DNA of 64,000 bases. It comes from Lenzites betulinus (taxonomy: Eukaryota > Basidiomycota > Agaricomycetes > Polyporales > Polyporaceae). The position numbers and the translations under genes are program-made. The stretch lies in contig JABYQU010000044.1 of the NCBI GenBank assembly GCA_022264855.1, positions 1 to 64,000 of the forward strand, given 5' to 3'. Positions 11,901-23,860 of the stretch are shown here, in pieces; position 1 is the stretch's first letter; every line of letters begins with the position of its first letter. Below the pieces are notes generated by a model that saw only the letters and a program-made list of their open reading frames with translations, did not search any database and was not told where the DNA came from.

Positions 11901-14033
11901 CCACCGGCGCCGGGCACGGGCGGCACGGTCGACATGGAACTCGCGGGTCGGAGCGCCCGCGCCTTCCGCGCCTTTCTGAGCTTCCGCGACGTCCCGCAGA
12001 CGCGCGCGTACGGGCTTCGGCATGCGTCGCACGACGGCGCACACACGGCCGGTGCACATGACGCCTCGCGCGCGCGCCAGGCAGTCCGAGTCCGAATATC
12101 GAGTGGCGGGATGCCCGGAACGTTTACGCGGCTTGTGCACGCGCCGGGGTGGGCGCAGGCGAGCATGGCAGGCGGCCTGGGGGAGGGAACTGGGAAGAGC
12201 GAGACGGAGCGCGTGGCGCCACGGCGAGCAGCGCAGGACGCGAGCGCGGCGCGAGCTCGAACAGAGCAGAACGCTCTCCGTCGCTGCGTAAATTGCGTAA
12301 ATTGCGTCGTGCGGAGTCGGTGCGGGCTCGAGCTCGAGGGTTCGGGTTCCATGCTAATAATGATGCTGGCCGAGTACGCAATATGCAAAATGTAATGTGC
12401 ATGCTATTAGGAGCGCAATTTACGCAGTCTCGCAGCAGCGGGCTGGGGGCGTCGCCCCGGCTGCGGCCGCATCGCATTGACATACCGCGTATCGCAGTGC
12501 TCAGGGGATAGAAGGACAGGTCACAGCGGGACAGCGGGGTTCGAGGGGCGCCTCGGTCCGAGGGACACGCAGCGCGCGAACGTGGGCGTCCCCCATCCCT
12601 TGGCGAGCCCGACCGGGGAGCAGCAGCTGCGGACGCGCGTGCGCGGCGCGTACGCCGAGCAATACTATTTCTAAGCCGCCGCAGGTGCAGGTGCTGCATC
12701 TATATCATGTATGATGTATGTATCGCAGTCTGGTGACCGTGCCGGACGCAACGGGCGACTGCGGGGCCGGCGCGAGCGGATTCGTACATGCATTGGCGCA
12801 TTGCTACCTGAGATTAATGCTATTGCTACGTGCCGCCGGGCGTCTGCGCACGGTGCCTGGCGTCGCTGGGCCCGGAATGCGGTTCGCGTTGCAAATATTA
12901 CTTAGCGTGGCACGCTGGCACGTCGTGTCGCGTCGCGTCGCGTCGGTGTCAGGCTTGGGCGGCGTGACATGTACATACACGGCGCGGGCGGGCGGGCGTA
13001 GGGCGATATTTGATGGTCGACGCGGCGATGCAGGTCGGGCTGCCAAGCGGGCTGGCAGCATTAATCGCAGGCGGTGGGAACGCCGGGTTCTAATTGCCCT
13101 GGTGGCTGGGAGGCCGTGGCGTGCGCGTCTGCTTCCGTGCGTCGTGCGACGGCTGCGGGCTGGGCGGGATCGACGAGGATCTGTGGTGAGACGGCGTGCA
13201 TTTCGCAATGCACCCGGGGTAGATGATGTGTGTTTATTAATGGCGGGTGTTACTATGGATAGAGCATGACGAGTGAGATGCATTTGGAGGGATATGGATA
13301 GAGCGCAGTGCGTGATGGAGCGCGCTTGGGGATGTGCGGTGCGAACGGAGGGGGGTGTGGGGAAGGCGTCTCGGAAACGAGGAGGGGAGGTAAGACGGAG
13401 AGGAGGACGGGCGCAGTGGCCAAGGGGTGTACTGGCCCAGAATAGAAGCGACACGTTCGCGCAGGCGAGGGCCCGGACAGGGGTGGCGAGAGCTGCACGG
13501 TCTGGGTCGGTCGGCCGAGGCGCACTGGCACGCAGAGTCTCGACGCGGATGTCTGGAGTGCACGGTCGGCCACTTGTGCAGCTGTGGGATCAGCACGGGT
13601 TTGTTGGGACGATAGCGCGACGGGGGCGAGGAGGCCGAGTCGGGCGGCGGGGAGGGACGGGTAGGGTTATGGTTCGGGAGGAGGAGGAGGGAAAATACAG
13701 GCGGGGATCTGGGGATCTGAGGAAATGAATCGGCAGTCGCGCTTACGGAGGGCGTCGGGGTGCTGACGGAGCTGGGAGGACTGTCGGAAGAGCGGTGAGT
13801 CAACGCGCAGGCCGGCCCAATCACACTGCGCCCGACGGCGCCTGCCTGCGCATCGCCGCTGCCCCGGCGCCTCCTCGACGCCTTGCATTCCAATCTCAGA
13901 TCGCACCTCCCTCTCCTCCTCCTCCTCTTATTAAAGCGATGCCGGCCGCGACTCCCATTCCCCCAGCCCGTCCGCCCCTCCTCTCCTCGGCTACTCCCCG
14001 CCACCGCGGCCCCCCTCCACTACTCCTGCTCAA
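8993..14033. other. 5-kb GC-rich tract without a credible gene
   Basis: Long frames on both strands here are arginine-, alanine- and proline-rich, lack splice signals in consistent positions, and overlap each other on opposite strands, so I treat them as products of high GC. CpG is abundant, so the tract does not look mutated by C-to-T decay. A small inverted repeat (CTGCGTAAATTGCG near 12284 and its complement near 12413) is visible. A pyrimidine-rich run at about 13900-13935 is likely the 5' leader of the cyclin gene. Confidence 0.5.
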
Positions 14034-15110
14034 ATGGCCTCTTCTCCAGTCCACCCTGCCAGCCTCGTCGACCCCGCTCTCCACTCCCCGGCTCTCCTGG
14101 AGCTCATCGAGATCAGCCTGGGCCGCAACATCATCGGTACGCCCTTTCTTCTTTCTTACCGCTTTCGGCTGCTCATTCTTTCTCCAACAGAGCATCTCGT
14201 GGACACCGTCGCCGAGACAGTCGACTACGCGCTCGGGCGCCCCTCATCATCTACTCGCGGGCGTTCCGTCTCTCGCAACACCGAACACTCCAAGTTCCTC
14301 AAGTTTGTCACCGATGTCATCACCAAGGCCGAGGTCAAGGTACCCGCCCTCCTCGTCACCCTTGTCTACATCAACCGCGCAAAGCCCCACATTCAAATTG
14401 CCCTCGAGCAATGGGCAAACGAGCGCGTCTTCCTCGGCGCACTCATCCTCGCCAACAAGGTATGCGCACACCCGCTTCTCGCCCCCTTTCTTCAAAAGCT
14501 AATCCTCCTGCAGTACCTGAACGACTCCACCCTCAAGAACGTCCACTGGGCGCTCTGCACCGGGGTCTTCGGCAAGCGCGACATCGGCCGGATCGAGCGC
14601 GAGTTCCTCGACGTCCTCGACTTCGAGCTCAGCGTCTCCGAGTCCGACCTCCTCGCGCACCACGACGCGCTCCTCGCGCTCCCGCACCCGCACGCGCCGC
14701 GCCTCCCCGCGCGCCCCGCGCACCAGCACCACGCGCGCCGCCGCAGCTCGCCGCTCGGCTCGCGCTGGAGCGTCGACTCGAGCGAGATGGACGTCGACTC
14801 CGAGTCCTCCTTCGAGAGCGTGTCCCTCCCGCGCACGCCCGAGCCGCACGCGCCCGTCGCCGCCGCGCCCTTCCCCTCCGCGAAGCCCGAGCAGCATGTG
14901 CACTTCGCGGCCGCCGCGCACCCCCATGTGCAGGAACACGACGCGGAGCACGCGCACCACCCGCGCTCGCGCGCGAGCTCCGCGCTGTCGATACTGCGCT
15001 CCTTCCCCATCCCGCACTTCAACTCGCACTCGCACCAACATTCGCATAGCGGGACGCCGATGCCGCATGCGCTGCACCACCTCGCGCCGCCCGTGCCCGT
15101 GCACGCATGA
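14034..15110 (+). CDS. Pho85-type (Pcl) cyclin
   Basis: Exons 14034-14136, 14191-14459 and 14514-15110 encode 322 residues. The first 170 residues form a cyclin N-terminal fold: a helix with LVDTVAETVDYAL, the KFVTDVITKAEVKVPALL segment, the LVYINRAK strand-helix typical of Pcl1/Pcl2-like cyclins, LGALILANKYLNDSTLKN, then the GRIEREFLDVLDFELSVS helix. In yeast such cyclins activate the Pho85 kinase and couple G1 progression, morphogenesis and nutrient state. The C-terminal half is low complexity, with Ala/Pro/His-rich tracts and repeated His-Ser that probably mediate regulation or are disordered. The start follows a pyrimidine-rich leader and precedes the conserved part by about 30 residues. 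GC content at third positions is high, like the flanking tract. Which Pcl subgroup it belongs to cannot be settled by eye. Confidence 0.85.
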   Translation: MASSPVHPASLVDPALHSPALLELIEISLGRNIIGTPFLLSYRFRLLILSPTEHLVDTVAETVDYALGRPSSSTRGRSVSRNTEHSKFLKFVTDVITKAEVKVPALLVTLVYINRAKPHIQIALEQWANERVFLGALILANKVCAHPLLAPFLQKLILLQYLNDSTLKNVHWALCTGVFGKRDIGRIEREFLDVLDFELSVSESDLLAHHDALLALPHPHAPRLPARPAHQHHARRRSSPLGSRWSVDSSEMDVDSESSFESVSLPRTPEPHAPVAAAPFPSAKPEQHVHFAAAAHPHVQEHDAEHAHHPRSRASSALSILRSFPIPHFNSHSHQHSHSGTPMPHALHHLAPPVPVHA

Positions 15111-17560
15111 TGCGCACGCTGGCCGACGGGGACGGACGCGCTTCGCCCGCCTTCGCCTTCGCTGTACAAAACGCCTTGGCTCGCCCGAGCCTAAGTTATT
15201 CGCTATTAGATCTGTAGATCTGCCACCCACCCACTCGCTCGCTCGCCCGCTCGCCTCCCCTCCATCTTCGCCGCGACGGACTCCATTCCGCCCCGCGCGC
15301 GCTCTGTTGTTTTCATTCGTCTCTACTCCACGCACGCAGCCCCTGCATTAATCACCGGCCGCCTCCCGCTCTCTCTCCCTCTCCGTCTCCGTCTCTGTCT
15401 TTGTCTCTGCCTCGAGTCGTTCTGCACATTCTCCCACTCCCATCATGCGATCTGTCTGCCAGCATTAGCCCACTCCGCATCCCATCGCCCCATCGCCCGC
15501 CTGCACATCATTTTTACGCATATTGTACCAGTAGTAGTAGTCGCCCCACAATGCCACGAACACGCCACGTCGAACACCCGCATAACATTCATCAGTTCGC
15601 TGCCTGCGCGTGACACCGGCTGCCTGCCTGCATGGCATTAAGCCTCAATCCTGCATCCATCCGGCCTCAGCGCTGCAACTGGAGCTGAGCCTGCATTGCA
15701 GCTCGAGCCTGAGATCTGAGACCCGTGCATGTCATTCTCCGGAAGGCAATTATTACTCATTTACGCATTACTCATTCATTCCTCGGTCAGCGTCCGAGTG
15801 CGCGCGTCGCCTCCACGAGTGCCCGTCGAGCGCGGCTCCTGACTGTCCTATAGGCCTAACTATTAGGAGCTGCACATCTGATTATCGCCGAGTCTGTCGA
15901 GCATTGCGTCTGGTCTGACGACTCCGAGGATGCGTGCCGCCCGCGTCGCACGACTGGCGCGAACCGGGCAGCGCGGGACAGTCATGCACGGCGCGTCAGC
16001 ACGCCGCGCCCGCGTCGCCCCGGCGCCGGACTTTCCATGTGCCGCCGTTGCGCTGCGCGAGCCCCTGCGCGAGCGCAATCGTAACATGCATCACCGGCCG
16101 CGCAGCGCTGTGCGGGCCGAGTGGTACCAGCCTGAGCCTCTGGGGACTGGGACGCGCGCGTGGGGGGTGCATGAACGCGGGCGCGTCGCGATCTTGGCCG
16201 CAATCGCCAAGTGGGCCGCGCGCGCGAGTGGAGGGCATCGATGGTGGCGCGCGCCGTGTCCGATATCGTTGCTAATGCGTATGCATAATGCGGTCGTGCT
16301 CGATTCCCCGCCGGCTCGCCGACGCGCACGCGTATGTACCAATTGCAAGTACCAGCCGCTACTGTAGCACGGTAGCAAGTCAACTAGTCATGCATCATGC
16401 GCTAGCTAGCGTCAGCCACCGCGGCCGTGCACGCCGAACGCGCGTATGCCGATCCTGCGAATCCATAGGCCAACGTTACGTCGTGTCGACATCATCGTCG
16501 ACATCATTGCGTCGAATGCACCACCGCGACATCGCGCACGCCGCCCCAGTGCTCGCTCAGGCTCGCTGAGTCCTCCGTCGCGTCCCTGCGCGTCGAACAC
16601 AATGCTCATGGACACCCGGGTACCCGCCGCCAGTCGCGATCCGCTCCCGCGCCGCCCGCCCACACAGCACCAGCCTCAGCATCGCGCGCGCGGGGCGTGC
16701 GCGGGGCGTGCGCGGACCCCACCCCATGATCGCCGTCCAAACCAGGTGGTATTCTCGTAGTTCGCGGACTGGCCGCCGTAGATGGATGGTCTCATCGCGC
16801 GCGCGTCGAAGCTGGGTGCCGGCAGCAGTCCGATCTCGAGCTCGAGCTTGAGACTTGCGGCTACCGTACACGTACAATACACGTCCGCCCCGCGCGCTGA
16901 GATACGAGTGCGCGCGCCACCGCAGCGGCGCGCGAGGATTCTTGATCCTGGCCAGGCTCTGTCAGTGGGTTGAAGGTTCTGGTAACAGCGTAGGTTTTGG
17001 TCCGCGTCTGCATCCGCATCCGCACGCCCGCGCCCGCAGATGGTGGATGCATCCGCAGCGTCCCCGTTGTGCACAATCCGAGGCGATACGATGCGCCCGG
17101 CCGGGGAGGGAGGGGATCGTGGCATCGAATTCGGAATGCGCATGGCTGGCCAGTTCCTGCCAGTTCGCGGGGAGGGAGGGCTGGCCAGCGCGTTCGGAGC
17201 GCGAGGCCGACGTCGACGCGAGCTCGGGGAGGACCGGGTATGTATGTGTGCTGCACAGTCCCGCGTGCACGTCGTGGTGGGGACTCGAGGGTGCAATGAT
17301 AGATAGATGACGGTAGCGCAGTACCGTGTCGGCGCGGACGGGCTAGCATCGGGCCTTGGGATTGTTATGGGTGTTATGATAGGTGGCTTCCCACCCGAGG
17401 ATGCAGCTGCAGATGGACTGTAGCTATTATAAGGCTCGGAGTTCTAAGCTAGAAATACACTTGCCGCTGCCGTTGGCCGTGGCCTCCGCCGGCATGATAA
17501 CAACGTCCAGGCGAGGTGTACGAAGGCCTCGGTGCAAACGCGTGCTCGCGTACGTACAGT
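15111..17560. other. GC-rich intergenic tract
   Basis: No gene supported. Frames are arginine-rich shadows. A short tandem of the unit GGGGCGTGCGC occurs near 16690-16720. The first few hundred bases are probably the 3' flank of the cyclin gene. Confidence 0.5.
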
Positions 17561-18720
17561 TGGGGACCGGCAACCACGCCAGAAAATGTGTCCAGGGCGT
17601 TTACGGGTGAGCGCCCGCGGGAATCAAGTAGATATGATGGGGTGAGCGATTGGACTGTCGCCGAGAGATGCCGCGCTATCTGTGGGTCCTCAGCACCTGT
17701 ATCTAGGCGGTCGGACATTGAAATCTACGTCATATTCGTCCATACGCGATACATCGACCTGGTCAGTCGTGGTATGTGCGCTCAGTGAAGTATGGGAGTG
17801 CGCAAAAGCCGTTTACCGGATCCCGCCCTTGAATCGGCCAGGAAACTGGTTTAGAACATGTCTTATGCATCCCAAATGGTGTTGAAAGGGTTTACGGCGG
17901 TTGGCGAGCCCACTAGACTCCACGAATCCCAAAGTGACATGGGCGTTTGCGGCCCCTGTACAACATGCGAGGAGAACTCCGACGGATCGGCCCCAACGTT
18001 TTCCCCAGAACTGCATAGGCAGGCTACGACGACTTAGTCCTTCAAATTCTTCGGTAGCGATTTTGCGCAAATGTGTTCGTATTCGCCATATGTCGAGATT
18101 TCAGGTGTTTTGGACGGTGTTTGAGAGTATTTCTTACTAAGATGTCATCCACAGGGAGCAGGCGGCTGTTTTTGCCAAATCGAATTCGGAGAATCATCAG
18201 ACGGAACTCTAAGCTACACGTCCTGATAGAAATTGGGCCCATATGGGCAGCGAGGCTGGAGGAGTATGCCTCGTACCGTTACAGCTGTTCTCAGATCGAT
18301 AGGCCCCCGTGAAAAAAAACACACAGAGGCGTTCAAGCCCAGACTGGGCGGCGACGCTTCGCGTGATGCGGTAACAGTCGGTTTGGCAGGTAGCGGGCAG
18401 CGCGAAGAGCTACGCGCCCTCGGCATGCACACCCGCATCCTCCCCGCCGTCGCCGCCCGAAACCGCTGTCCGCAATTATTTTTCCCAGGGGCCTATCGAT
18501 TAGAGAACAGCTGTAAATACCGTGTTCGCAGCCACTCTCAGCCACAGCATCGCATGCCGGACTGCTGCCGCCCGGACACACGTTGTAGATAAAAACCTGC
18601 CGTGAATGCCGAATTGATCCAGGACACCGCTAAGATTGCTTGAAATTAACCGAATGTAAGCGGAGTGCGGGCGCTCTGGACGCGCGCTCCAGGATTTTGG
18701 CCTAGCGTTGCCGGTCCCCA
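17561..18720 (+). mobile_element. hAT-like non-autonomous element, copy 1 (with nested MITE)
   Basis: The ends are TGGGGACCGGCAAC and its complement GTTGCCGGTCCCCA. CGTACAGT lies directly before the left end (17553-17560) and recurs 2 bp after the right end (18723-18730), an 8-bp target duplication as in hAT elements. Removing the nested MITE (18282-18513) plus its TA duplication leaves 926 bp, exactly the length of the copy at 22700-23625, to which it appears identical or nearly so over its body. It has only short open frames and no transposase domain I recognise. Strand is arbitrary: this copy is set as plus. Confidence 0.85.
18282..18513. mobile_element. Nested MITE, 232 bp
   Basis: Inverted ends CAGCTGTTCTC...GATCGATAGGCCCC and GGGGCCTATCGAT...GAGAACAGCTG, flanked by TA on both sides (18280-18281, 18514-18515). 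The other copy of the host element has the uninterrupted site with a single TA, so the insertion and its target duplication are directly demonstrated. TA duplication suggests mobilisation by a Tc1/mariner-type transposase. Confidence 0.9.
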
Positions 18721-18839
18721 ACCGTACAGTGGAACGTCGACGCAACCTCGAGCTGAGCGCCTGATCGTCTTCCTCCTCCCCCACAAAGCGGGCCTTTTCA
18801 GACTCACTCTCCCGTCCCGTGTAGACGCCAAATTGAATC

Positions 18840-19898
18840 ATGGCTGATGGGAATTCCTTCATTCGCAAATCCCTCGTCCGGGATGAACAGGGGAGGGTCA
18901 TTGGCACAGTCCCACCACCAGGGCCTGCCGAGGTACGTCTTTGCATGCTTAGAGGCTCCGTCCTTTCGTGCTGACCTGCATTTATGCCCCAGTACCTCAA
19001 CAGATTTCCCTCCTTCGCGGACTCGGAGCTACCAGCTTTTTTGCGCAACCGCAAACCGACCTCTGCATGGAGCGATGTGGGCAGCTCCAAGTTGGACCGC
19101 GAATACAGAGCCGACGAACAACCTCATATCATGTTTTACGGTGTCGTTGTTCCCAACGCTCTACAAGTCGCTGTCAAAAGCATCTTAGACGATCATCATG
19201 GAAGCAAGGCATTGAATGGCGATGGCAATCTGGTGACGCTCACCTCCTCTTACTGGCAGAGTTGTTTGCAGTGCCTGGAGAGCGAATGCTTCCCGTCTTC
19301 ACCCTTTGGCGTAGGGCAGTTCATAACCGGCTATCCTTAATATGTAGGAGACCATTTGGACATGGCCTCCTACACGATGCTTGTGCTTTTCCACAACGAG
19401 ACTCCAGAGAAAGAACGCCTGATGTACATCGGCGAACACGAGGAAGAGGTCTCGAAGAGGATTCGGCAATTCTTCGACACCCCCGCTGAATATGATCTTC
19501 GCCCGCGCTGGTACTTTCCTGCAGCTGGTGCCCCGTCATTAAACCGCGACTCGACGTTGTGAGTTTACCCACGTTCCAATCTGCCTATGTGCTGAAGATG
19601 ATGTTGTGTCCATAGCCGGCACTACATCAAGAGGTCCAAACTGTGGCCCACTGCCACAGGGGAGGGGATACCTTATACAGATCTATATGGATCGCCGCTT
19701 TCCTCCGACGATGAGGAAACCGACTCGGATGAGTATGTTGGCTCCTTTCTCCTACCCTACTATAGAAGGACTGGGCTGATAAGCAATTATAGAACCGCTG
19801 TTGAATCTGAATCTGAGGAGGAGGACGACGAAGAAGAAGACGAAGAGGACGAAGAGGACGAAGAGGACGAAGACGAGGATGAGGCAGACGCAACCTAA
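18840..19898 (+). CDS. Unknown protein with acidic C-terminal tail
   Basis: Family not recognised. Exons 18840-18932, 18993-19260, 19348-19558, 19616-19732 and 19793-19898 give 264 residues; the 19261-19347 intron uses a weaker GTTGTT donor but is the only choice I found that keeps the frame and avoids a TAA. The N-terminus reads MADGNSFIRKSLVRDEQG, followed by Tyr-Leu-Asn-Arg-Phe and several aromatic motifs; exon 3 has a compact-looking segment (SYTMLVLFHNE, then MYIGEHEEE). The last 35 residues are almost all Glu and Asp, a common feature of nuclear or histone-binding proteins. The hAT-like element ends only about 120 bp upstream of the start, so it supplies part of the promoter or 5' leader. 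Confidence 0.7.
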
Positions 19899-22699
19899 GC
19901 CATCAGCGCGCATTCCAACCTAACTGAGGCTGCCGACTGACGCGCACCACTGGGACCAGTTTCGTCCTGTCTTCGTACCAGGCTTGTACCGCTGATGTTT
20001 GGCTCGAAACGTTATTGTGACATCATCAGTACCGTTTCCTCCCGTAACCGCTTCCATGCCCCCGCGCGACGTCATTAAATTCAGTCGGCGTGTATTCTGG
20101 GAGCGCAGGCAGGTGCTAACATTATCCCACTGTTCTTCAGCTCCGGACATGCAGCGCGCAGCGCGAGGACAAGTCCATGTGGTACGTACACACACACGCA
20201 CACGCACCTTCTGTGTTGGCTGCGACGGGGACGCCGTGTCCCGCCGCAGCTGGCTGGCAAGGAGCAGGATGACCGCGAGATGCCCCGGGTCCACGCCATG
20301 ACGCAAAGCCGCCGTATGTACGCCCCCACACGCGCGCAGCGGCGACATCGCGACGTGCCAATGCGCATCCCCAGCGGAAGCTGCACGCACCATGCATAAC
20401 GCGCCCCACCTGTCCGCGATTTCGACCGCGCCGCAGACACACGAATCGAAGCATCTTCCCATGCACATGCCGCTGCCAGCACGCTGCCCTGACCCGTGGG
20501 GTGGGGCGGGCGTCCCCGCGCAGCCGCCCAGCAGTGGTAGATTGAGTGCGCCATCGCCATATGCGGCGCGAAGCCCGTGCTGCGTTCCCGGAGCCACCGC
20601 CACCGCGCCGTCCTAGTCCAGCAGTCCGAGCGCCGCGCTGCTGGGAAGCCGAACCCCCGCCTTCGCCGGGCGCTGGGGGCGGCGCGCGATGGGTGCGGCC
20701 CGGGCTCGGATATCTGGATGGGCCGGCGCGTGCGACGCGGGGAAGCGGCGCGCGGGCGGCTGGGTGAGCGACGTCGACGAGGGGTGCACGCATCGAAGTG
20801 GTGTCCTGCCGAGTCCGAGGAGTCTGGAGGAAGGGGGACGCGCGCGGAGCGCGTCTCGCTTCTCGCTAACTCGAACAAGTGCACCCGATGCCACGCCCGA
20901 AAACTCCTGGCGCGCCGTCTGGAATGGCAGTCGGCATGAGATGCGTTTGTGCGTACTTGGATCTGAGGGAGGCGCGGACACGCACCGCTCTCCACAATCG
21001 CCGGGTGCTAGCTCGCGATCAATGTCAGGCTTTCCGGCCGTTGCAACTCACGTTTCGCTCGCCGTCTCGTCCGCCCATCTATCGCTCGCTTAGCCCGAGC
21101 GGTGCAGCGCACAACGTTAGCGTTGCTATTTGCCAGACTTGTCACTTGTCGCGACGAGAGGCGTGTGCCCGGTCGCGCAAGGTGCGTTAGGCGGGCCCGG
21201 GGAAAAATGATGCGCGTATGGCGGTGCGCACTCTCGTGTGCGTCGGGCTGATTCAAATTGACATGTCCGCGGTGCTGCACAAGCGGAAGCGCCCTCCGTG
21301 CAGGTCGGAGTGCGCGCTGCTGCGGCGGTCGCTTGCACGGCGATGGCATAGCTCGATGGGAGACGTCGGACTGTCGTGCCGACGTGGAATGTTCATATGT
21401 TGAGGTTGGGCAAAAGTGCTCCGTGGCAGGCACGCGGGCTGGCGTTGGCAACATCTCTGCGTACTGCGCGGATGGCGGTCCTGGTTTCTCCGGGCCACGA
21501 CAGCGCAAGAGTCTCGAGTATCGCCGATCGAGGTAAGCATCGGAATATTGGCATGTACGGGCGTAGCACCTAATCACGTTTGCTACAAGTTTAGTCACGG
21601 CATAAGGACAAACACTCACCATCTCGACGCACGAACTAGGCGTCTCTTCGGATGATTGCATAAAGCTGGTTAGCCCCAGTCGACTATATGCTGATGGCCT
21701 CGAATAAACCCCAAACTCCTAGGTACTTGATGCCCAAACGAACCCTCGGGATTCGCAGTTAGCATCAATGAGGAGGTAGCGATAACGCACACGGAGGTAC
21801 TAATCAAAGCATGCCCGACCGGGCTTACCAACGCATCCTGCCCCTCATGAAGGCGCGATGGGATTCCATTCGGAGACTCGTCGACGCTCAGGATGAACTC
21901 GCGCACAATCATTAGCAAGCCTATGAATATAGTTCGTCAGCGGGACCAGTGCGCCGCCCGATTTCTGTCGGACTTTCGGGTTGCAATGATAAAGGCGCGT
22001 ACCACAATTCCACGGCTATTAATGCTTCTTGGTTGGGCGATACGGATGACTCGAGACGATCGCACGCAATTTGAACATCCTGTCGGACTCCCAGAGTCCG
22101 TGGCCGGACTTCAAGACTTGCGCAAGAGCATAGAGGGCGCTCGTGGATGCTGATGAGAATGCAGTGAGTCATTCAATTATGTGGCTTATGAACTCTCAGC
22201 ACAACTCCGTTAGGTTAGGCTTGCGGCGCGATATACTCAATGAGACCTGTTGAGGCCTGGCAAATACTGTGAAGATCCTGGATGTTGCATACCGGACTGG
22301 TGCCGAATCCCGATCAGCTCATGGAGTTGGAAGCTGGCAGTGAAATACTTACTTGACCCACTGACATCGCCTCATGGTAGCCTAGGTGGTATGATAGCGA
22401 ATGCATGGTAAGCATCCCCAAGAGGAGTCCAGCATCCTTAGCTCATGTGGTACCTGCTGAGCAGGGTCCGACTCGTCACTTGTGGTTCTATCATAATCAT
22501 CCGGTGAGCTGTCCATCGCGATTAATATTCACCAGAAAAATATCGGCCGCTGCTAAACATACGTCAGATGAACAGAGATCGTTTCCTAGGCCGAACAAGA
22601 CGTAAGAGGGTTGTGTGCGAGTGTCGAGGTGAGGTCAGCATTCCAAGTTGAATCGAGCGTCTACGCGACTTTGCCGGCGTCGATGCGTTCAGTAAGGTG
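19899..22699. other. Intergenic, possibly a gene remnant near 21.7-22.2 kb
   Basis: The first part (to about 21.5 kb) is GC-rich with arginine-rich shadow frames. Between 21670 and 22172 the minus strand has two adjacent frames with ordinary amino-acid composition (one has MLMIVREFILSVDE) that could be exons of a small or decayed membrane protein, but I cannot build a complete model. Confidence 0.35.
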
Positions 22700-23625
22700 T
22701 GGGGACCGGCAACGCTAGGCCAAAATCCTGGAGCGCGCGTCCAGAGCGCCCGCACTCCGCTTACATTCGGTTAATTTCAAGCAATCTTAGCGGTGTCCTG
22801 GATCAATTCGGCATTCACGGCAGGTTTTTATCTACAACGTGTGTCCGGGCGGCAGCAGTCCGGCATGCGATGCTGTGGCTGAGAGTGGCTGCGAACACGG
22901 TATTTAACGGTACGAGGCATACTCCTCCAGCCTCGCTGCCCATATGGGCCCAATTTCTATCAGGACGTGTAGCTTAGAGTTCCGTCTGATGATTCTCCGA
23001 ATTCGATTTGGCAAAAACAGCCGCCTGCTCCCTGTGGATGACATCTTAGTAAGAAATACTCTCAAACACCGTCCAAAACACCTGAAATCTCGACATATGG
23101 CGAATACGAACACATTTGCGCAAAATCGCTACCGAAGAATTTGAAGGACTAAGTCGTCGTAGCCTGCCTATGCAGTTCTGGGGAAAACGTTGGGGCCGAT
23201 CCGTCGGAGTTCTCCTCGCATGTTGTACAGGGGCCGCAAACGCCCATGTCACTTTGGGATTCGTGGAGTCTAGTGGGCTCGCCAACCGCCGTAAACCCTT
23301 TCAACACCATTTGGGATGCATAAGACATGTTCTAAACCAGTTTCCTGGCCGATTCAAGGGCGGGATCCGGTAAACGGCTTTTGCGCACTCCCATACTTCA
23401 CTGAGCGCACATACCACGACTGACCAGGTCGATGTATCGCGTATGGACGAATATGACGTAGATTTCAATGTCCGACCGCCTAGATACAGGTGCTGAGGAC
23501 CCACAGATAGCGCGGCATCTCTCGGCGACAGTCCAATCGCTCACCCCATCATATCTACTTGATTCCCGCGGGCGCTCACCCGTAAACGCCCTGGACACAT
23601 TTTCTGGCGTGGTTGCCGGTCCCCA
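22700..23625 (-). mobile_element. hAT-like non-autonomous element, copy 2 (intact)
   Basis: 926 bp, in inverted orientation to the copy at 17561-18720. It starts TGGGGACCGGCAAC and ends with the complement; a 7-bp direct repeat TAAGGTG flanks it (22693-22699 and 23626-23632). The short frames inside read the same as in the other copy, so divergence is very low. The flanks of the two copies are unrelated. It carries the empty site of the nested MITE at about 22909-22921. Confidence 0.85.
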
Positions 23626-23860
23626 TAAGGTGGCTGTAGGTCTTAGCCTGCAACAGCACAGTGATACAGTATTCTCTCTTGGTTGCCATGCACTGAAGAG
23701 ACTAGTAACGGTATAGCGCAACCCTTGGAAGTGCAAGTTCGGGGTAGAATGCCGTCTGGGGGCAAGCCACGTGCGTACTTATAACACTGTATACAGTACG
23801 GTGGCGCGGGCCGTCGGTCGTCGGCCGGGATATCCGCGGGTGGCGGCGAGTGCCAGAAAA

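Noticed and set aside
13237..14004. 255-codon frame on the minus strand upstream of the cyclin gene
   Set aside because: Arg/Ser/Pro-rich, overlaps the pyrimidine-rich leader of the cyclin gene, and mirrors purine-rich sequence; no domain visible.
13883..15335. Frames of 388 codons (plus) and 278 codons (minus) over the cyclin gene
   Set aside because: Shadows of the cyclin coding sequence caused by high third-position GC.
17813..18070. 85-codon frame inside the hAT-like element, identical in both copies
   Set aside because: Identity follows from the element being duplicated; no transposase or other domain, so I do not call it a gene.
17561..23625. Single large inverted segmental duplication
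   Set aside because: Similarity stops exactly at the terminal repeats and each copy has its own flanking direct repeat, so separate insertions explain it.
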